A stretch of DNA of 35,043 nt from a virus: positions 1 through 35,043 of the IMG/VR virus record IMGVR_UViG_3300043783_000120. One strand, 5' to 3'. Position numbers and translations under genes: made by a program. Shown here in pieces: positions 1 through 7,632 of this stretch (its first letter is position 1; every line of letters begins with the position of its first letter). Under the pieces are notes generated by a model, which searched no databases, was not told where the DNA came from, and saw only the letters and a program-made list of their open reading frames with translations.

Positions 1-486
1 GCCTATGGTTGCCGTATCGACTGGCAGACAGAAGGCCAGCCTTCGCAGCAGTTCTTTGAAGATGTGGTTTACATTGGCTGCGAAACTGTGGATGACGCGT
101 ACAATCGTATTCGGTACCCGGCATGGTTCAACGCGGGCAGAACAACAACGAAGATTTCACAGTACGCTCGCGTGTGGCGTTGTCACTGGACGGTGGAAGG
201 CCCCAACAGCTTTGACAACGCTCGGATTATTCACTCCTACCTGATGACGGACGAGGAAACGCAATACAGCCTGCAGGCTTCTGGGCTTTGGTTTATTCCA
301 AACTCTGCCGCGCCCCTTCGGCTGCCCTACTATGAAGACGGGCACTGGTGGGAGCGGGCGGATTTTTACGCGCGGTTCTACGAGCTTGTTACGGAGCAGT
401 ACACTTCTGGGCTCATTACTTCTGCGGAGGTCGTTGTACAGAACCCGCAGGGCGTTTTAGCCGACATCGAAATTAAAGGAGCTTAA
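1..486 (+). CDS. Tail terminator / neck protein, gp12-like (LIC_12616-type), 5'-truncated
   Basis: The frame is open from the first base, so the gene begins upstream of the window; 161 residues are visible. The pattern WTVEGPNSFDNA, followed by residues around RLPYYEDGHWWERADF and a C-terminal beta stretch ending DIEIKGA, resembles the phage neck/tail-terminator proteins that sit just before DUF3383 sheath genes. Such proteins cap the tail tube at the head-proximal end and stop its polymerisation. An internal GTG at 64 could be taken for a start, but the reading frame and plausible protein sequence continue upstream of it. The sheath gene follows 3 bases after the stop. The call rests on remembered family patterns and on position. 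Confidence 0.7.
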   Translation, partial: AYGCRIDWQTEGQPSQQFFEDVVYIGCETVDDAYNRIRYPAWFNAGRTTTKISQYARVWRCHWTVEGPNSFDNARIIHSYLMTDEETQYSLQASGLWFIPNSAAPLRLPYYEDGHWWERADFYARFYELVTEQYTSGLITSAEVVVQNPQGVLADIEIKGA

Positions 487-489
487 GCT

Positions 490-1917
490 ATGAGCACCCC
501 GCCACTGTTGCCACTGAGCGATGTAGTAAGTGTCGTTGTAACCATATCGCCCACGTCGCCTGCGTTGCCATCGTTCAACCAGGGTCTAATCACGGGCACC
601 AGTGCGGTGATTCCCGGTCAGGGTGGTGTGCGCGCGCGCATTCGGCAGTACACTTCTACAACTGCGATGATCGCCGATGGTTTTACCAACTCCGAACCTG
701 AATATCTGGCGGCGCAGGAGTATTTCTCGCAGAACTTCAACGGCCCCGCGCCTGAATTTGTGTGGATTGGACGCCAGGATTTAACTGCCGTTATCGCCGC
801 TGCAATTCATACGGCAGGCACGGGCTGGGCCGTTGGCGATCAATTTACAATTGCGGGCGGTTCCGTGCTAGCTACGGGGATCATCTTAGCACAGACGGGT
901 GGTGTTCCTTCTTCCATCGGACTTCTGGATTACAGTTCTGGTACTGGCTATACTGCCAATACCAACGTGGCCTGCACGGCTATTTCTCCCTCCGTGGGCA
1001 CCGGCCTCACGGTCAACACAACGGTAGGCGAGACGTGCCTGATTGCGGCGCAAATGTGCCGAGAGCGTAATCTTCAGTGGTATGGACTGATGTGCACGGG
1101 ATCGGTGACGGCAGACCACGAAGCCATTGTGGGATGGGCGCAGACGGCGCTGGTTCCCACTTATTACTTCTTTCAAACGGCAGATGCGGCTGTGTTGAAC
1201 GGAATAGCTGGCAACGTGTTTTTGACTTTGCAGGCAGCAAGCTACGCCCGGTGGTTTGGGATTTACAGTACCACCCAGGGCGGCGCACCGGCTGCGGTGA
1301 ACAATACCTACGCGGGGGCTGCTGCGCTTGGTGTAGCCATGGGACTGAATACTGGGCTGGCGGGTTCCGTGTTTACAATGGCGTTCAAAACGTTGGTGGG
1401 TATTGCTCCGGAACCGGTGACACAGGCGCAGTTCTCCTCCATCCTTAACGCGGGCGGCAACGTATTCGCGCTGCTGGGTAACGCCTTCGCCGTTATTCAG
1501 GGGCAGCTTCCCAATGCCGGAATTCCGTGGCAGCTCACTTCGCAGGTGGACATGCTTACGTCTGATATCCAGTACTCCGGCATGACGGTGTTCGTGGACA
1601 ACGAGAACATTCCACAGAACGATCAGGGGGAGTCTGTCCTGCTTCACGCGGTGAACGGAGCAGCCCAGCGATCGCAGATTCGTGGCTTCATTGCCGGGGG
1701 CACATGGACAGGCGCAACGATTGCTCCTGGCGGCCCCAGCTCGCTAACTTCGGGAACTAACCTGCCGAACGGTTATCTGGCGCTGGCAGCTCCGTTTTTC
1801 TTGCAGTCGGCAAGTGATAAATCGGCTGGAAAGGCAATGCCAATTTACCTCGCTATCATTACAGCGGGAACAGTGTTGAGCCTGGTCATCCAGGTGAACG
1901 TTCAACAGGGAGGCTAA
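490..1917 (+). CDS. Contractile tail sheath protein, DUF3383 family, with an inserted beta domain
   Basis: This 475-residue protein opens with LPLSDVVSVVVTISPTSPA and continues with EPEYLAAQEYFSQ and FVWIGRQD, the characteristic N-terminal signature of DUF3383 tail sheath proteins of myoviruses. Sheath subunits form the contractile sleeve around the tail tube. The normal run from the IGR segment into the helix around AAQMCRERNLQWYG is interrupted at about residues 104-181 by a Gly/Thr-rich beta segment (GWAVGDQFTI ... GTGYTANTNV ... GTGLTV). A similar segment occurs in the tail protein I-like gene at 8868, so it looks like a mobile decoration domain. The start has a good ribosome binding site (AAAGGAGCTTAAGCT before ATG). 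Confidence 0.9.
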   Translation: MSTPPLLPLSDVVSVVVTISPTSPALPSFNQGLITGTSAVIPGQGGVRARIRQYTSTTAMIADGFTNSEPEYLAAQEYFSQNFNGPAPEFVWIGRQDLTAVIAAAIHTAGTGWAVGDQFTIAGGSVLATGIILAQTGGVPSSIGLLDYSSGTGYTANTNVACTAISPSVGTGLTVNTTVGETCLIAAQMCRERNLQWYGLMCTGSVTADHEAIVGWAQTALVPTYYFFQTADAAVLNGIAGNVFLTLQAASYARWFGIYSTTQGGAPAAVNNTYAGAAALGVAMGLNTGLAGSVFTMAFKTLVGIAPEPVTQAQFSSILNAGGNVFALLGNAFAVIQGQLPNAGIPWQLTSQVDMLTSDIQYSGMTVFVDNENIPQNDQGESVLLHAVNGAAQRSQIRGFIAGGTWTGATIAPGGPSSLTSGTNLPNGYLALAAPFFLQSASDKSAGKAMPIYLAIITAGTVLSLVIQVNVQQGG

Positions 1918-1922
1918 CAAAA

Positions 1923-2417
1923 ATGACACAGGCAGCGTTCACAGTTTATTCCTTCAAAGACCTTTCTCTGGCTTTTGAAGATCCTGACGTGGGATCGTTT
2001 TCCCCCACGGCGGGCGAGCTGGGCTTTGGGCAGCTAACCATTGAGATGACTACCGAGCGCATTGGCCAGCGCATTGCGGCGGATGGTCTCTGTATGATTA
2101 CCTACAAGCCCGGATCGAACGCCAACATTGACATTGTGGTACAACAGACCAGTCCGCTGCACAACTGGCTGCTGAATTGGGCCAATACTAAGTTCGGCAA
2201 CGCCGACGGTGGGCAGGTCTTCACACTAGCGGGTATGACGTTCACGGCTCGCAATGTGCTGGACGGCACGCAGCATGTGTGCGTTGGGGTCACGCCTACG
2301 CGTATTCCCCCCAAGAGCTACGCCGCCGATGGCGGGGATATTACGTGGCGGCTGATGGCCGCCAATGCGACGCAGGTGAATGTTTCTGCGCCGTTTGTAG
2401 TAGCCGCAACTCCGTAA
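1923..2417 (+). CDS. Tail tube protein (DUF3277-like)
   Basis: This 164-residue protein sits directly behind the sheath gene and has the beta-rich composition of a tube subunit. It contains FSPTAGELGFGQLTI near the N terminus, ANIDIVVQQTSPLHNWL in the middle and a closing beta segment around GGDITWRLMA. These match the DUF3277-type structural proteins found next to DUF3383 sheaths. It would stack as hexameric rings to form the inner tube of the tail. A ribosome binding site (GGGAGGCTAACAAAA) precedes the ATG. The family call is from recalled pattern and strict gene order. Confidence 0.82.
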   Translation: MTQAAFTVYSFKDLSLAFEDPDVGSFSPTAGELGFGQLTIEMTTERIGQRIAADGLCMITYKPGSNANIDIVVQQTSPLHNWLLNWANTKFGNADGGQVFTLAGMTFTARNVLDGTQHVCVGVTPTRIPPKSYAADGGDITWRLMAANATQVNVSAPFVVAATP

Positions 2418-2435
2418 AGGAAAAGAGGAAATTAA

Positions 2436-2933
2436 ATGCGAGCACCAAAAAAGGAATTGACATTTCAGATGCGCAGTTGCCGGGTAGGGAAGATAGACGT
2501 ACTTTCGGCTTTGTGGGTTATTAATGTTCTGCAGTCAGCCCAGCTGGTTGCGGCCAAAAAGCTAACGTTTTCCAGCAGCGGGGGCGGCAATACCGGAGAA
2601 GCGTCAATTGCTCCAACAACGCCGCAGGTGGAAGACATGATTGCTGTCAGCTGGGCTATGGCGGGGCTGGGAGCAAGCGAGGAGGAGCAGCGCCGGGTGC
2701 AGCAGCTATGCCTTGCCACGTGCGAGGTGAAGAGCGGAACCAGCGGTATGTTCGAGCCGGTCATCACAGCAGACGGACGCTGGGTGCAAGATGATGTCGC
2801 GGACAACCTGAAACTGGTGAATTTTCTCGTGATTGAGACATTGAAGTACAACCTGACAAGTTTTTTTCTCGAAGGCGCATCGGAGGCGGCCAGGCCGTCG
2901 CTGGTTTCAGCGCCGTCCGTTGCGTTGCGATAG
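2436..2933 (+). CDS. Tail assembly chaperone, short (frame 0) product
   Basis: The gene lies between the tube and tape-measure genes, the invariant place of tail assembly chaperones. The 165-residue frame-0 product has a basic N terminus (MRAPKKELTFQMR), a central segment EDMIAVSWAMAGLGASEEEQ, and a C-terminal region that contains Phe-Phe encoded by a run of seven T at 2861-2867. Chaperones of this type bind the tape measure and deliver tube subunits, usually as two forms made by ribosomal frameshifting; the extended form is listed separately. The start follows a purine-rich site (AAAGGAAAAGAGGAAATTAA). Confidence 0.8.
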   Translation: MRAPKKELTFQMRSCRVGKIDVLSALWVINVLQSAQLVAAKKLTFSSSGGGNTGEASIAPTTPQVEDMIAVSWAMAGLGASEEEQRRVQQLCLATCEVKSGTSGMFEPVITADGRWVQDDVADNLKLVNFLVIETLKYNLTSFFLEGASEAARPSLVSAPSVALR

Positions 2934-3091
2934 ATGCTTATGCCTGGAGGCCAGTGCTTGCGAGGCTTTGGATGCATCATGAAATTTTTGATGGGACTTA
3001 TAGTCTGGATGACCTTGTGGATGTGCACGAGGCGCTGGACTGGAAGGCCGCAAACGAGGAACGGCTGCGCGAGATTTTGAACCGGAAATAA
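2436..3091 (+). CDS. Tail assembly chaperone, long product by -1 ribosomal frameshift (G-T type)
   Basis: Seven T at 2861-2867 are phased as T TTT TTT in the reading frame, the canonical X XXY YYZ slippery heptamer. Shifting back one base opens a frame with no stop from 2867 to the TAA at 3089-3091, giving 218 residues (144 from frame 0 plus 74). The extension ends with FDGTYSLDDLVDVHEALDW and EERLREILNRK, which resembles the C-terminal part of T-domain tail chaperones. The stop falls one base before the tape-measure ATG at 3093. Frame 0 ends at 2933, so without a frameshift 158 bases of good coding sequence would go unused. Confidence 0.82.
2861..2867 (+). other. Slippery heptamer for programmed -1 frameshifting
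   Basis: T TTT TTT, in phase with the chaperone reading frame (codons 2862-2864 and 2865-2867). Both tRNA-Phe can re-pair perfectly after slipping back one base. It lies 63 bases before the frame-0 stop. I did not verify a downstream pseudoknot; the following 40 bases are GC-rich. Confidence 0.8.
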
Positions 3092-3092
3092 A

Positions 3093-4460
3093 ATGCAGAC
3101 AATTGAATCCTATCTCGTTTCGTTAGGCTTCGCGGTTGACAACGCAGCCCTAAGGCGCTGGGAGGACGCGCTTAACCGGCTGAGCGAAACCGTTGCCAAG
3201 CATACTACCAACCCGCTAACCGGCATTGGCGGCATGTTTGTTAAAACAGGCGGGATGATCATCGGTACGCTGGCTGCGCTGGAGGGCGCGGTGGCTGGGG
3301 TAGCCTTCCACACTGCCAACATGGACTTGAATATGCAGATCGCCGCGCGGCGCATGTTCATGGACGTGGGCAAGTTCCGTGATATGAAGACGGCTCTGGA
3401 CGCGCTGGGCGTAAGCATGGAGGACGTGATGTTCGGGCCTCCGGAACTGCGGCAGCGTTATGCGGCGCTGATGGGTGATGAATCTCGTATGGGCCTGGAT
3501 GCTAACTGGGAGAAGCAGATGCGCCGCATCCGGGATGTGGAGTTCCAGTTCACGCGCATGCGCATGATTTTTGAGAGAGGATTTATTCCGCAGTTCGTTG
3601 GCTCGCTTTCTAAGCAGCTGTTTGGCGATCAGGGGGATCTCGAGCGCAATCTGGATATGTTCAACGAGAAATTTATACGAAATTTGCCGAAGTGGTCTGA
3701 TGAGCTGTCTACAAAAATCGTGCCTGTAATGAAGGAGACCATCGAGCTGATTAATAAGATTCCCGCCGCTCTCCAAACTCTACTTCCTATTTTGAAAGAC
3801 ATTGGCGAGCGTGCCGGAATTGTTTGGGATGTCATCAAGCTGGGCGTGGGTGGAATTATTGATGTAGGAAAGTCCGTAATTCCGAACACACCGATGGACA
3901 ATCTGCGGGAAATGCAGGCCAATGCACGGGCGCTGGCGGCGCATAACAACATCGATCCGGCGTTGTTCGAGGCAATCGTTTCTCATGAGACAGGAGGAAC
4001 TTGGAATCCGAAGTCTAGGAATCCTACATCCGGGGCCTATGGCCTGTCACAATTGATGCCAGACAATATGCATGCTTACGGTTTTAATGGAGAAGACCCG
4101 TTTCAGAATCTAGAAATCGGCGCTCGGTTGTTCGGAAAGTTCTTGAAAGAATTTAATGGCGATGTGCCACGTGCACTGCAGGCCTATGGGGGATTCGTAT
4201 CTAAGGAAAAAATCCAGAACGAGTTTCCGGGATATTACTCTGACATCATGAGGCGAGCTGAGGAGTATAAATCCGACCCATTCAAACCGACATCCGGGCA
4301 CGACTCCGTTTCTCCCACCTTCCACACGCAAGTTACGGTAAACGTGGATGGTTCCAAAGATCCGCACGCCATCGGGCAGGCCGTGGGGAACGAGATAGAC
4401 GAAAAGATGAACAAGCTGTTTAATCGTCTGTTGATCGAAATGGGAGGGGTGTACGCGTGA
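3093..4460 (+). CDS. Tail tape measure protein with C-terminal lytic transglycosylase domain
   Basis: This 455-residue protein has a tape-measure-like N terminus (SYLVSLGFAVDNAALRRWE), a Gly/Ala hydrophobic stretch at about 50-75, a helical middle, and an SLT-type lysozyme domain at about residues 285-400. The catalytic glutamate is E299 in IVSHETGG, followed by GAYGLSQLMP, an EIGARLFGKFL helix and ALQAYGGF, all standard for this fold. The enzyme would cut peptidoglycan glycan strands during DNA injection. The protein is short for a tape measure: only about 285 residues precede the enzyme domain, which suggests a short tail. The ATG lies one base after the frameshift product's stop. Confidence 0.88.
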   Translation: MQTIESYLVSLGFAVDNAALRRWEDALNRLSETVAKHTTNPLTGIGGMFVKTGGMIIGTLAALEGAVAGVAFHTANMDLNMQIAARRMFMDVGKFRDMKTALDALGVSMEDVMFGPPELRQRYAALMGDESRMGLDANWEKQMRRIRDVEFQFTRMRMIFERGFIPQFVGSLSKQLFGDQGDLERNLDMFNEKFIRNLPKWSDELSTKIVPVMKETIELINKIPAALQTLLPILKDIGERAGIVWDVIKLGVGGIIDVGKSVIPNTPMDNLREMQANARALAAHNNIDPALFEAIVSHETGGTWNPKSRNPTSGAYGLSQLMPDNMHAYGFNGEDPFQNLEIGARLFGKFLKEFNGDVPRALQAYGGFVSKEKIQNEFPGYYSDIMRRAEEYKSDPFKPTSGHDSVSPTFHTQVTVNVDGSKDPHAIGQAVGNEIDEKMNKLFNRLLIEMGGVYA

Positions 4461-5101
4461 GCGGTCAGTACGTTTCTCCCACGTTCCAGCGTCCACAGAA
4501 GTACAGCTTGACGACTACGCTGCCGTCGCCTTCCAGTACAAGTACAGCTAGCCCGGCTTCTTCGTCTTCGCCGCAATCACCTACTACTTACTACTTCCAG
4601 GCTATGCTTCGGGCCTACCACGCGGAGCGGCTGGTCTTAACCAATCATCCAGTGCAGGGCGGAGCGTCGATTTCTGACCACGCCTACGTGGAACCTGCCG
4701 AACTGCTGCTGGATGTGGGATTTTCCGATGCGCAGGCTAACCCCACTCCCAATGCCTACAGTGGTAGTAGTTCGCAGTCTGTAGCCGCGTATCAGCTGTT
4801 TCAATCCATCAAGAATGCCAAGGTGCCATCCACGATCGTGACGCGGCTGTGCACCTATATGAACATGGTGCTGGTGGAGATTACGGCTCCGGAGAACCAG
4901 GAGACCATTGCTGCTGCGCTCATCACATTGCGCTTTCGACAGGTGCTGCTCGGTTCTGTTTCCACGGTACCGGCCAGCTCGCGCCCGCAGCTTACGGGAA
5001 GCACCAATGGCGGCGTGTGTGGCACGGAGACGCCGCCCAACAGCCTGAGTGGGATGCTGCAGAATTCTGATGGTTCCTGGAACAGTAATACTTTGCAATG
5101 A
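4457..5101 (+). CDS. Dit-like distal tail / baseplate protein
   Basis: This 214-residue protein starts at a GTG overlapping the tape-measure stop (GTGA). After a Ser/Thr/Pro-rich N terminus of about 45 residues comes a conserved-looking core: LVLTNHPVQGGASISDHAYVEPAEL, here split as LVLTNHPVQGG and SDHAYVEPAELLLDVGFSD. It continues with VPSTIVTRLCTYMNMVLVEI. This is the pattern of the Dit-like N-terminal domain in baseplates of DUF3383-type myoviruses, where a ring of Dit joins tube to hub. The C-terminal 45 residues are low complexity. The call is from recalled family pattern and gene order. Confidence 0.72.
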   Translation: MSGQYVSPTFQRPQKYSLTTTLPSPSSTSTASPASSSSPQSPTTYYFQAMLRAYHAERLVLTNHPVQGGASISDHAYVEPAELLLDVGFSDAQANPTPNAYSGSSSQSVAAYQLFQSIKNAKVPSTIVTRLCTYMNMVLVEITAPENQETIAAALITLRFRQVLLGSVSTVPASSRPQLTGSTNGGVCGTETPPNSLSGMLQNSDGSWNSNTLQ

Positions 5102-5439
5102 GCAGCCAGCTTGTCAATTTTACGAACGACCCAAACCAGTCGGGGGAGCTTGCGCTTCAGATCGATGGCACGCAGAAAAGTTATTTGTACAGCTTGCGCT
5201 TTAATGAAGTGGCCGGGTACTGGGCGTTGAGTCTTTTTAATCTCCAGGGCGTGCTTATTCTAGATTCCATTCCGCTGGTGACGGGCAACGTGCCTTCGGG
5301 GAACATCCTGAAGCAGTTTGCCTATCTGGCCCTGGGCAGTGCGACTGTGGTGAACGAAAGCGGGGTGACCGCGCCCGACTATCCTAACGAGAATGATCTC
5401 GGTACAGACTTCGGGGTTGTGTGGTACGACACGCCATGA
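5098..5439 (+). CDS. Baseplate plug protein, Pam3 gp18-like (DUF6983)
   Basis: This 113-residue protein overlaps the previous gene by four bases (ATGA). It carries the small beta-barrel pattern LYSLRFNEVAGYWALSLF followed by GVLILDSIPLVTG, as in baseplate plug proteins of small contractile-tail phages (cyanophage Pam3 type). The plug fills the channel between hub and tube. Length and position between the Dit-like and hub genes fit. Confidence 0.75.
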   Translation: MSSQLVNFTNDPNQSGELALQIDGTQKSYLYSLRFNEVAGYWALSLFNLQGVLILDSIPLVTGNVPSGNILKQFAYLALGSATVVNESGVTAPDYPNENDLGTDFGVVWYDTP

Positions 5440-6470
5440 CCGCCGTTAATAAATTTTATGGGCGTAAGTTTCAGCTGGAAGTAACATTGCCTTCCGGTGA
5501 CGTGCTTAATCTTCCAGCCAATGCCAGCCAGCCGGAGGCACTGCGCATTGTGTTCAACGTGTCCACCGTGTTCTATCAGGTTTACTGGTGGGCGGATATC
5601 GACATCTACAATCTCGATCAGTTCACGTCCACTAAACTTGTTCAGGGCGCAGGAACGACGCAGCCCTATATCAAGCAGGGTATGATAGCGAAACTTTCTG
5701 CCGGGTACGAAAATGGTAACTTTGGGGTCATCTGGCAGGGGCCGGTGTTCCAGGCAAAATTCACGCGCGAAAACGTTACGGACTTCAAGATTTCTTTGCA
5801 TTGTTTGCTGTGGCTAGATCCGCTGTCGCGCACTTCGGTAAACAGTTCTTACTCGGCGGCTCAGGCCCAGACGGATTTGATTCAGAAGATGGTGAATCAG
5901 GCCTTTGGCGGTGCGGTTCCTTTTAACGCTTCTTCCAACTTGCAGCCTGTAAAGCAGTCGCGTGGCGGGGTGGTGTTCGGCACGGTGAAGACTGTGATGA
6001 ACGAATTTGCCGACCAGAACAATGTGCAGTGGTTTGCAGGGCCAAACAGCGTGACCATGGCTCGCGTGGACGACAATATCGCCACGGATACCACGGCGCG
6101 GGTGTTCTCGCCCCCTGCCAGTCCCGGCCAGCAGCCTCCTCAGGCCGACGGCATCATTGTTGGCACACCGGAGCAGACGCAGTATGGCGTGCGCTTTCGC
6201 GTGCTGCTCGATCCCACAGTGGTGGTGAAGTACCCGGCGCAGCTGGTGAATATCGACAATTCTCAGATTGTGATGCTGAAGCGCAGCATCGGAGAATACT
6301 TGAATGTGCTCGATCAGAACAATACGTATATCGTGATGGGAGTACGTTATTACGGTGATACGCGCGGCCCTTCTTCTCCGTGGTACACGGAGATCGACGG
6401 GCTGACTTCGGTGAATGGTAAGTGGGCGGCGGCGCAGTATCTGGCCTCGAAAGCGAGCTTAAATAATTGA
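5436..6470 (+). CDS. Baseplate hub protein (gp27/gp44-like)
   Basis: I chose the ATG at 5436 (344 residues) because it overlaps the upstream stop as ATGA; the GTG at 5421 in the same frame is possible but less likely. The N terminus (YGRKFQLEVTLPSGD) and the internal TDLIQKMVNQAF and NNVQWFAGPNSVTMAR segments fit hub proteins, which form the trimeric base that carries the spike. The neighbouring plug and spike genes support this. No catalytic motif is seen. A long shared beta core rather than short motifs defines this family, so the call leans on context. Confidence 0.72.
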   Translation: MTAVNKFYGRKFQLEVTLPSGDVLNLPANASQPEALRIVFNVSTVFYQVYWWADIDIYNLDQFTSTKLVQGAGTTQPYIKQGMIAKLSAGYENGNFGVIWQGPVFQAKFTRENVTDFKISLHCLLWLDPLSRTSVNSSYSAAQAQTDLIQKMVNQAFGGAVPFNASSNLQPVKQSRGGVVFGTVKTVMNEFADQNNVQWFAGPNSVTMARVDDNIATDTTARVFSPPASPGQQPPQADGIIVGTPEQTQYGVRFRVLLDPTVVVKYPAQLVNIDNSQIVMLKRSIGEYLNVLDQNNTYIVMGVRYYGDTRGPSSPWYTEIDGLTSVNGKWAAAQYLASKASLNN

Positions 6471-7252
6471 CGCAACAAAATTCATCCTGGATTAATCTTC
6501 CACAGCGATCACGCGATCCGGTGCTGGCTTTTCAGGAAGCGTTACGGCAGTTCGGTTGCATTTTCTGTGCAGTGCGTGTAGGTATTGTGAAGAGCTTCAA
6601 CCCCACGGCGCAGACAGTAACGGTGCAGTTGGCCATTAACGAAAATATCAAGGTGAACACCCCCGATGGCCAGGGCAATATTGTACCCGTGCCCACGCCC
6701 ACCACTATCGATCTGCTAACGGATGTACCGGTATTGATGTACGGCGGGGGTGGCTTCAGCGTGTGCCCGCCCATCACAGCGGGTGATGAGTGCATCGTAC
6801 TATTTTCAGACAATTGCATCAATTCCTGGTGGGCCAATGGCGGGGTGCAGAACCAGGAAGTGAGCCGGAGGCACAATCTTTCCGACGGTATCGCCATTGT
6901 CGGCCTGCGATCGCAGCCACACAAAATTACGAATTACAATTCCAGTGCCCTGGAAATTCGTTCTGACGACGACAATACCAAAATTAGCGTTTCTCCAGGG
7001 AGCGTAGTTGTAACACCAGACGGCGGTACGACCGAGATCACTTTGGTGGCCGGAGTCGCGACCGTGAAGGCCGCTTCTATCGTGTTTGACGGCCCCGTGA
7101 CCTTTGATGACGATGTGACATTCGACAACGATGTGACGGTGACTGGGGACGTGAGCGCCGCTGACTTTAAAGTCGGAACGATAACGTTAGCGACGCACCA
7201 ACACGGTGGAGTACAGAATGGCAGCGGTGTGACCGGAGGGCCGTTTGGATGA
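6467..7252 (+). CDS. Membrane-puncturing baseplate spike, Gp138 family
   Basis: The start is a TTG overlapping the hub stop (TTGA), giving 261 residues. The N-terminal half (about 20-150) is an OB-type domain with VRVGIVKSFNPTAQTVTVQ, DVPVLMYGGGGFSVCPPI and GDECIVLFSD, matching the Gp138 N-terminal domain. The C-terminal half is a repetitive beta region (VTFDDDVTFDNDVTVTGDV), expected to form a trimeric beta-helix needle. It ends in THQHGGVQNGSGVTGGP; the paired histidines H244 and H246 resemble the metal-coordinating tip of spike proteins. It would pierce the host outer membrane. Confidence 0.88.
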   Translation: MTQQNSSWINLPQRSRDPVLAFQEALRQFGCIFCAVRVGIVKSFNPTAQTVTVQLAINENIKVNTPDGQGNIVPVPTPTTIDLLTDVPVLMYGGGGFSVCPPITAGDECIVLFSDNCINSWWANGGVQNQEVSRRHNLSDGIAIVGLRSQPHKITNYNSSALEIRSDDDNTKISVSPGSVVVTPDGGTTEITLVAGVATVKAASIVFDGPVTFDDDVTFDNDVTVTGDVSAADFKVGTITLATHQHGGVQNGSGVTGGPFG

Positions 7253-7629
7253 GTACCCCTGCTATTAGCCAGCGTAGCGTTGTGAATGGGGAGCCTCAAT
7301 GGGGCCAGGGGCAGGGCAACTTTGTTACGGGAATCGAGGCTGTAGCGACGCTGATTCAAACACGCCTGCAGCTGTTTTTAGGTGAGTGGTTCCTAAACCT
7401 TTCGGATGGGCTTCCGTTGTGGAACATTCTTGGCCAAAGCAACGACTCAGCTACAACCAATGCGATTATTCAGGCCCGCATTCAGGGCACACCCTACGTC
7501 ACGGGTGTTAGCGATGTGGCGTGGAGCTTTAGCCAGTCCACGGGGCAGTTCAGTTACTCAGCACAGGTGGCAACGGTGTTCGGTCCGATTAGCATTAGTG
7601 GAAATGTAATTGCACCGCCTTCGAGCTAG
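7249..7629 (+). CDS. Baseplate wedge protein, gp25/W-like
   Basis: This 126-residue protein starts at an ATG overlapping the spike stop (ATGA). It contains FVTGIEAVATLIQTRLQLFLGEWFLN split over the centre of the gp25-like fold, then LPLWNILGQ and a beta C terminus. The segment LFLGEWFLNLSDGLP is close to the pattern of gp25-like/DUF2634 wedge proteins, which join sheath to baseplate and start sheath assembly. Its position between spike and baseplate J gene is the standard one. Confidence 0.82.
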   Translation: MSTPAISQRSVVNGEPQWGQGQGNFVTGIEAVATLIQTRLQLFLGEWFLNLSDGLPLWNILGQSNDSATTNAIIQARIQGTPYVTGVSDVAWSFSQSTGQFSYSAQVATVFGPISISGNVIAPPSS

Positions 7630-7632
7630 ATT

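Noticed and set aside
886-1647. 253-codon open frame on the minus strand inside the sheath gene
   Set aside because: Antisense to a strongly supported structural gene, rich in His/Arg/Cys in a way typical of out-of-frame translation, with no start signal.
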